Below are positions 60,625 to 64,000 of a stretch of 64,000 nucleotides of DNA, piece by piece; position 1 is the first letter of the stretch; each line of letters opens with the position of its first letter. The translations under genes were made by a program, and so were the position numbers. Below the pieces are notes generated by a model, which saw nothing but the letters and a program-made list of their open reading frames with translations, was not told where the DNA came from and did not search any database. The stretch lies in NCBI RefSeq assembly GCF_003991905.1, contig NZ_RSCL01000011.1:130984-194983 (forward strand), written 5' to 3'. The stretch is from Dulcicalothrix desertica PCC 7102. Its GTDB lineage: Bacteria > Cyanobacteriota > Cyanobacteriia > Cyanobacteriales > Nostocaceae.

Positions 60625-63600
60625 ATGCAAAATCAAACATTAGAAGGGTTTCGTCTTTCCCCCCAACAACAACGTCTGTGGTCGTCACAACAAAACGGCT
60701 ATATCTACTGTTCACAACTAGCAATTCTCATTACTGGAAACCTTAGCGAAAAACTATTAAAATCAGCATTACAAAAAGTCATTAATCGTCATGAAATATT
60801 TCGTACAACTTTTCACCACCGACCAGGTGTAAAAATTCCTATCCAAGTTATAGCTGATATAAGTACACAGACATGGCGTAATATTAATTTAAGTAAACAG
60901 AAAGAACAAGAGCTAAAACTTAATGAATTATTTCAGGAGGAAAAAAGTCTTATTTCTAATTTAGAAAACAACACGTTGCGTTTGTTTTTGATAACCCTTT
61001 CAGAGAATCAACATATACTGCTAATTACTTTACCCTCTTTATGTGCAGATAGTTGGACACTCAAGAACCTACTACACGAAATTTATCAAGCTTATGTATC
61101 AGAAGAAACAGGATTGTTGGAACCGATACAATATATCCAATTTTCGGAATGGCAAAATGAACTATTAGAAGAAGATGCAGAAGCTGGAAAAAACTACTGG
61201 CTAAACCAAAACCTGAAAACTCAACAACCACTTATCCTTCCCTTTGAAAGCAAAATTGATCAAACTATTCCATTTACCCAAAAGCTTTTTTCTGTAGATT
61301 TATCAGATTACTTAGAAAAAATTGATGCTGCGATTAGTAAATCAAACATGAAGCTCTCGGACTTTTTGTTCACCTGCTTCCATATACTCATATCGCGACT
61401 TACTACACAATCAAATATTATTATTAATACTTTGTTTTTGGGGAGAAAATACGAAGAAGTTTATGAGACAATGGGGTTATTAGCTCAATCGTTGCCTATT
61501 GTTTCTTCAATAGATAAAGAATTTAAATTTTCTGAAGTTTTATATCAAATTAGCTCACAGATTAGCCAAGCTGATAAATATCAGGAATACTTTACTATTT
61601 CTGGTGGCGCCGACTCATCAATTAGTTTTGACTTTGAGGAATTGCCCGAAGAGTATCACACAAGTGAAGTTTCTTTATCCCTTTATAAACATTACGTCTG
61701 CCTTGACTGCTGCAAACTAAAACTTAGCTGTTTGCACAAGCCAAAATCTCTCGTTGCTCAGTTTCACTACAATGATAATATATATACAGACGAAAACATT
61801 CAACGTTTAGCAGAACAATTTCACACTTTAGTAAACAGCGCTGCCTCAAATTTAGAAACTACTGTTGGTAAATTAGAAATTCTTACTGTTCGAGAACGTC
61901 ATAAGTTATTAGTTGAATTTAATAATACCCAAATTAGTTATCCCCAAGATAAGTGCATTCATCAACTGTTTGAACAACAAGTAGAACAAACCCCAAACAA
62001 CATAGCTGTGGTGTTTGAAAACCAACATTTGACTTATACAGAACTGAATGCCAAAGCAAATCAACTAGCTTCTTACCTCAAGCGATTAGGTGTTGAAAAA
62101 GAGAATATAGTAGGGTTATGTGTAGAACGCTCGCTTGATATTATTATTGGAATATTAGCAATCCTTAAAGCGGGTGCTGCTTACCTACCGCTAGAACCAA
62201 TATTACCAAAAGCCAATTTAGCTTTTCGCTTGCAGGATGTTCAAGCATCAATTTTGTTAACACAGCAGTCTTTAGTGGAAAAACTTCCTGCTGATGTCGC
62301 TCAGATAATCTGCTTAGATACGAGTAGAGAAATTATTGCACAGGAACCTTTTGATAATCTTCAAACAAATGTGCAACCTGAAAACCTTGTTTATGCGCTC
62401 TTTACCTCTGGTTCCACAGGTAAACCCAAAGCTGTTGCTGTTGAACATCGGCAACTTGTAAATTACCTATATGCAATTGTGGAAAAATTAAACCTACACC
62501 CAGGTGCAAGTTTTGCAACAATTTCTAGTTTTGCAGCAGACTTGGGTAACACAGTAATTTTTCCTGCTTTGTATACGGGTGGATGTTTACATATAATATC
62601 TCAAGAACGAGCCGCAGACCCGCAAGCATTAGCAGATTACTTTCTCTTCCATCCAATCGATTGTCTTAAAATTGTCCCCTCTCACCTTGCAACGCTGATG
62701 GCATCTTCTCCGACATCATCCATATTGCCTCGACAGTGTTTAGTTTTAGGTGGCGAAGCTAGCAGTTGGGATTTAATTGACATTATCCACCAACAAGCAC
62801 CTAACTGCCAAATTCTTAACCATTACGGTCCCACAGAAACAACCGTTGGTGTACTAACTTATCACGTGAATCCAACCCCTTCTTCATCTAATATTTCAAA
62901 TCTCGCCTCCAAAACAGTTCCTCTGGGAAAACCCCTTGCAAATGCCCAAGTTTACATATTGGATAATCAACTACAACCTGTACCTTTTGGTGTTGCGGGT
63001 GAACTGTATATTGGTGGCGCCCCTCTAACTAGAGGGTATTTAAACCGACCAGAGTTAACTTTTGAGCGGTTTATTCTCAATCCCTTTACATCGGTTTTAG
63101 GAGAAAAGCTTTACAAAACAGGGGACTTAGCCCGCTATTTAACAGATGGTAATATAGAATTCGTTGGACGCATTGACAACCAAGTCAAAATACGTGGTTT
63201 CCGTATCGAACTAGGAGAGATTGAAACAATATTCAAGCAACACCAAGCTATACAAGAGGTTGTAGTCTTAGCAACACAGGAAGCACAGCGGGATAAGCGC
63301 CTGGTAGCGTATATAGTGACTAGCTCTGAGTTTCGCCGCCATAATCTTCATTCCACACCTATTAATGAACTACTTAAAGAACTACGTAATTTTGGAAAGC
63401 AACACTTACCAGAATACATGGTGCCTTCTGCTTTTGTACTGCTAAAAACCCTACCAAGAACACCGAATGGAAAGGTAGATCGCCAAGCGCTACCAGCACT
63501 CGTGCAAACTCATCTTGATTTAGAAGCGCAATACATGGCGCCACGGACTTCACTAGAAAAACAGTTAGCTTCTATTTGGGCAAATCTTCTGGGTTTAGAA

Positions 63601-64000
63601 AAAGTAGGTATTCACGATAACTTCTTTGAATTGGGAGGACATTCTTTACTGATTACCCAGTTGCTTGCTCAAGTAAGGAAAGCATTCCAGATAAATTTGT
63701 CTATAAGCTCTTTATTTGAGGTTCCTACTGTCGCAGGATTAGCTGCAAAAATTGAGAATCAGCAAACACCCTCTAGTAATATCCTTGCAACAGTTATCGC
63801 TGATGCTGTTTTAGACCCGACAATTTGCTCAAATGGGTTCACCTTTAACCATAATATTTTAGAGAATGTTGTTTTATTAACTGGCGCCACAGGTTTTCTG
63901 GGAGCTTTTTTACTTAATGAACTTTTACAACGAACGAGAGCGGATATTTACTGCTTAGTGCGCGCGAACAATATTGAATATGGAAAGCAGAAAATTCAAA
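60625..64000 (+). CDS. NRPS: I-A(Asp)-PCP-thioester reductase (cut by window end)
   Basis: The open frame from ATG 60625 runs off the right edge (1125 codons seen). The N-terminal 430 residues mirror the protein at 47156: FRLSPQQQRLW and LPSLCADSWT in place of HHxxxDG, an interface-type domain. The A domain code D-L-T-K-V-G-H-V-G is again the aspartate signature. The PCP has GGHSLL (Ser about 1007). From about residue 1075, NVVLLTGATGFLGAFLLNEL then LQRTRADIYCLVRA is the start of a reductase (R/Red) domain with its Rossmann TGxxGxxG. This suggests NAD(P)H-dependent release of the chain as an aldehyde or alcohol instead of hydrolysis. No strong ribosome-binding site is seen, and 112 nt separate it from the previous gene. 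Confidence 0.9.
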   Translation, partial: MQNQTLEGFRLSPQQQRLWSSQQNGYIYCSQLAILITGNLSEKLLKSALQKVINRHEIFRTTFHHRPGVKIPIQVIADISTQTWRNINLSKQKEQELKLNELFQEEKSLISNLENNTLRLFLITLSENQHILLITLPSLCADSWTLKNLLHEIYQAYVSEETGLLEPIQYIQFSEWQNELLEEDAEAGKNYWLNQNLKTQQPLILPFESKIDQTIPFTQKLFSVDLSDYLEKIDAAISKSNMKLSDFLFTCFHILISRLTTQSNIIINTLFLGRKYEEVYETMGLLAQSLPIVSSIDKEFKFSEVLYQISSQISQADKYQEYFTISGGADSSISFDFEELPEEYHTSEVSLSLYKHYVCLDCCKLKLSCLHKPKSLVAQFHYNDNIYTDENIQRLAEQFHTLVNSAASNLETTVGKLEILTVRERHKLLVEFNNTQISYPQDKCIHQLFEQQVEQTPNNIAVVFENQHLTYTELNAKANQLASYLKRLGVEKENIVGLCVERSLDIIIGILAILKAGAAYLPLEPILPKANLAFRLQDVQASILLTQQSLVEKLPADVAQIICLDTSREIIAQEPFDNLQTNVQPENLVYALFTSGSTGKPKAVAVEHRQLVNYLYAIVEKLNLHPGASFATISSFAADLGNTVIFPALYTGGCLHIISQERAADPQALADYFLFHPIDCLKIVPSHLATLMASSPTSSILPRQCLVLGGEASSWDLIDIIHQQAPNCQILNHYGPTETTVGVLTYHVNPTPSSSNISNLASKTVPLGKPLANAQVYILDNQLQPVPFGVAGELYIGGAPLTRGYLNRPELTFERFILNPFTSVLGEKLYKTGDLARYLTDGNIEFVGRIDNQVKIRGFRIELGEIETIFKQHQAIQEVVVLATQEAQRDKRLVAYIVTSSEFRRHNLHSTPINELLKELRNFGKQHLPEYMVPSAFVLLKTLPRTPNGKVDRQALPALVQTHLDLEAQYMAPRTSLEKQLASIWANLLGLEKVGIHDNFFELGGHSLLITQLLAQVRKAFQINLSISSLFEVPTVAGLAAKIENQQTPSSNILATVIADAVLDPTICSNGFTFNHNILENVVLLTGATGFLGAFLLNELLQRTRADIYCLVRANNIEYGKQKIQ

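Noticed and set aside
1-64000. CRISPR array, tRNA, rRNA or complete insertion sequence
   Set aside because: No regularly spaced direct repeats, no tRNA-like cloverleaf with TTCGA arm and no transposase-like ORF were found on reading both strands.

Overview
The window comes from a cyanobacterium, most likely a filamentous Nostocales-type strain. The evidence is an ethylene-receptor-type histidine kinase, a LabA-like NYN protein, a Mo-dependent nitrogenase C-terminal-type protein, an AMIN-domain TonB receptor, a fragment of a cytochrome oxidase subunit III, a FAAL-primed NRPS/PKS line and several short palindromic repeats of the kind scattered through such genomes. The DNA is AT-rich, yet the hexamer GGCGCC occurs roughly 90 times by eye, while the usual cyanobacterial HIP1 octamer GCGATCGC was seen only once.

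Region 1 (1-12.7 kb) holds two Uma2-family pseudogenes, a half-size CHAD protein and a GH74-like lipoprotein. Next comes a compact signalling operon: an OmpR-type regulator with Hpt, extra receivers and a GGDEF domain; an ethylene-receptor-like hybrid kinase; and a single receiver. It is followed by an unknown protein, a nitrogenase C-terminal-type protein, a NYN protein and an FMN reductase with a near-consensus promoter and a good terminator.

Region 2 (12.8-21.7 kb) alternates intact genes (DUF389, 7TM-HD phosphodiesterase, small lipoprotein, YihY/BrkB) with broken ones: pieces of CtaE, an alpha/beta hydrolase, SMP-30, an NhaP-type antiporter, a second DUF389, PRC-barrel, alcohol dehydrogenase and Nramp. 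Two fusion joints fall exactly on a GGCGCC hexamer.

Region 3 (22.2-64 kb, running off the right edge) is a siderophore locus. A leftward operon encodes a TonB-dependent receptor, a sucrase/ferredoxin-like [2Fe-2S] protein, an Fe-siderophore binding lipoprotein and an MFS transporter; a penicillin-acylase/PvdQ-like Ntn hydrolase converges on it. Divergently, six large rightward genes form one assembly line: FAAL-ACP-C-A(Ser)-PCP; KS-AT-KR-PCP-E; C-A(Gly)-PCP-C; I-A(Asp)-PCP-C-A(basic?)-PCP-E; C-A(Orn)-PCP-C-betaH; I-A(Asp)-PCP-reductase (incomplete). 'I' is an N-terminal condensation-like domain without the HHxxxDG histidines, and betaH is a TauD-type Fe(II)/2-oxoglutarate hydroxylase. The inferred product is a fatty-acylated peptide-polyketide with Asp/beta-hydroxy-Asp iron ligands and probable reductive release, in the general class of the cyanobacterial cyanochelins. 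The most unusual points are a PKS module that ends in an NRPS-type PCP plus an epimerase-like domain with an altered active-site motif; a hydroxylase domain that appears deleted from one synthetase, leaving its linker next to a dispersed hairpin repeat; and an acylase beside a FAAL-primed siderophore line.
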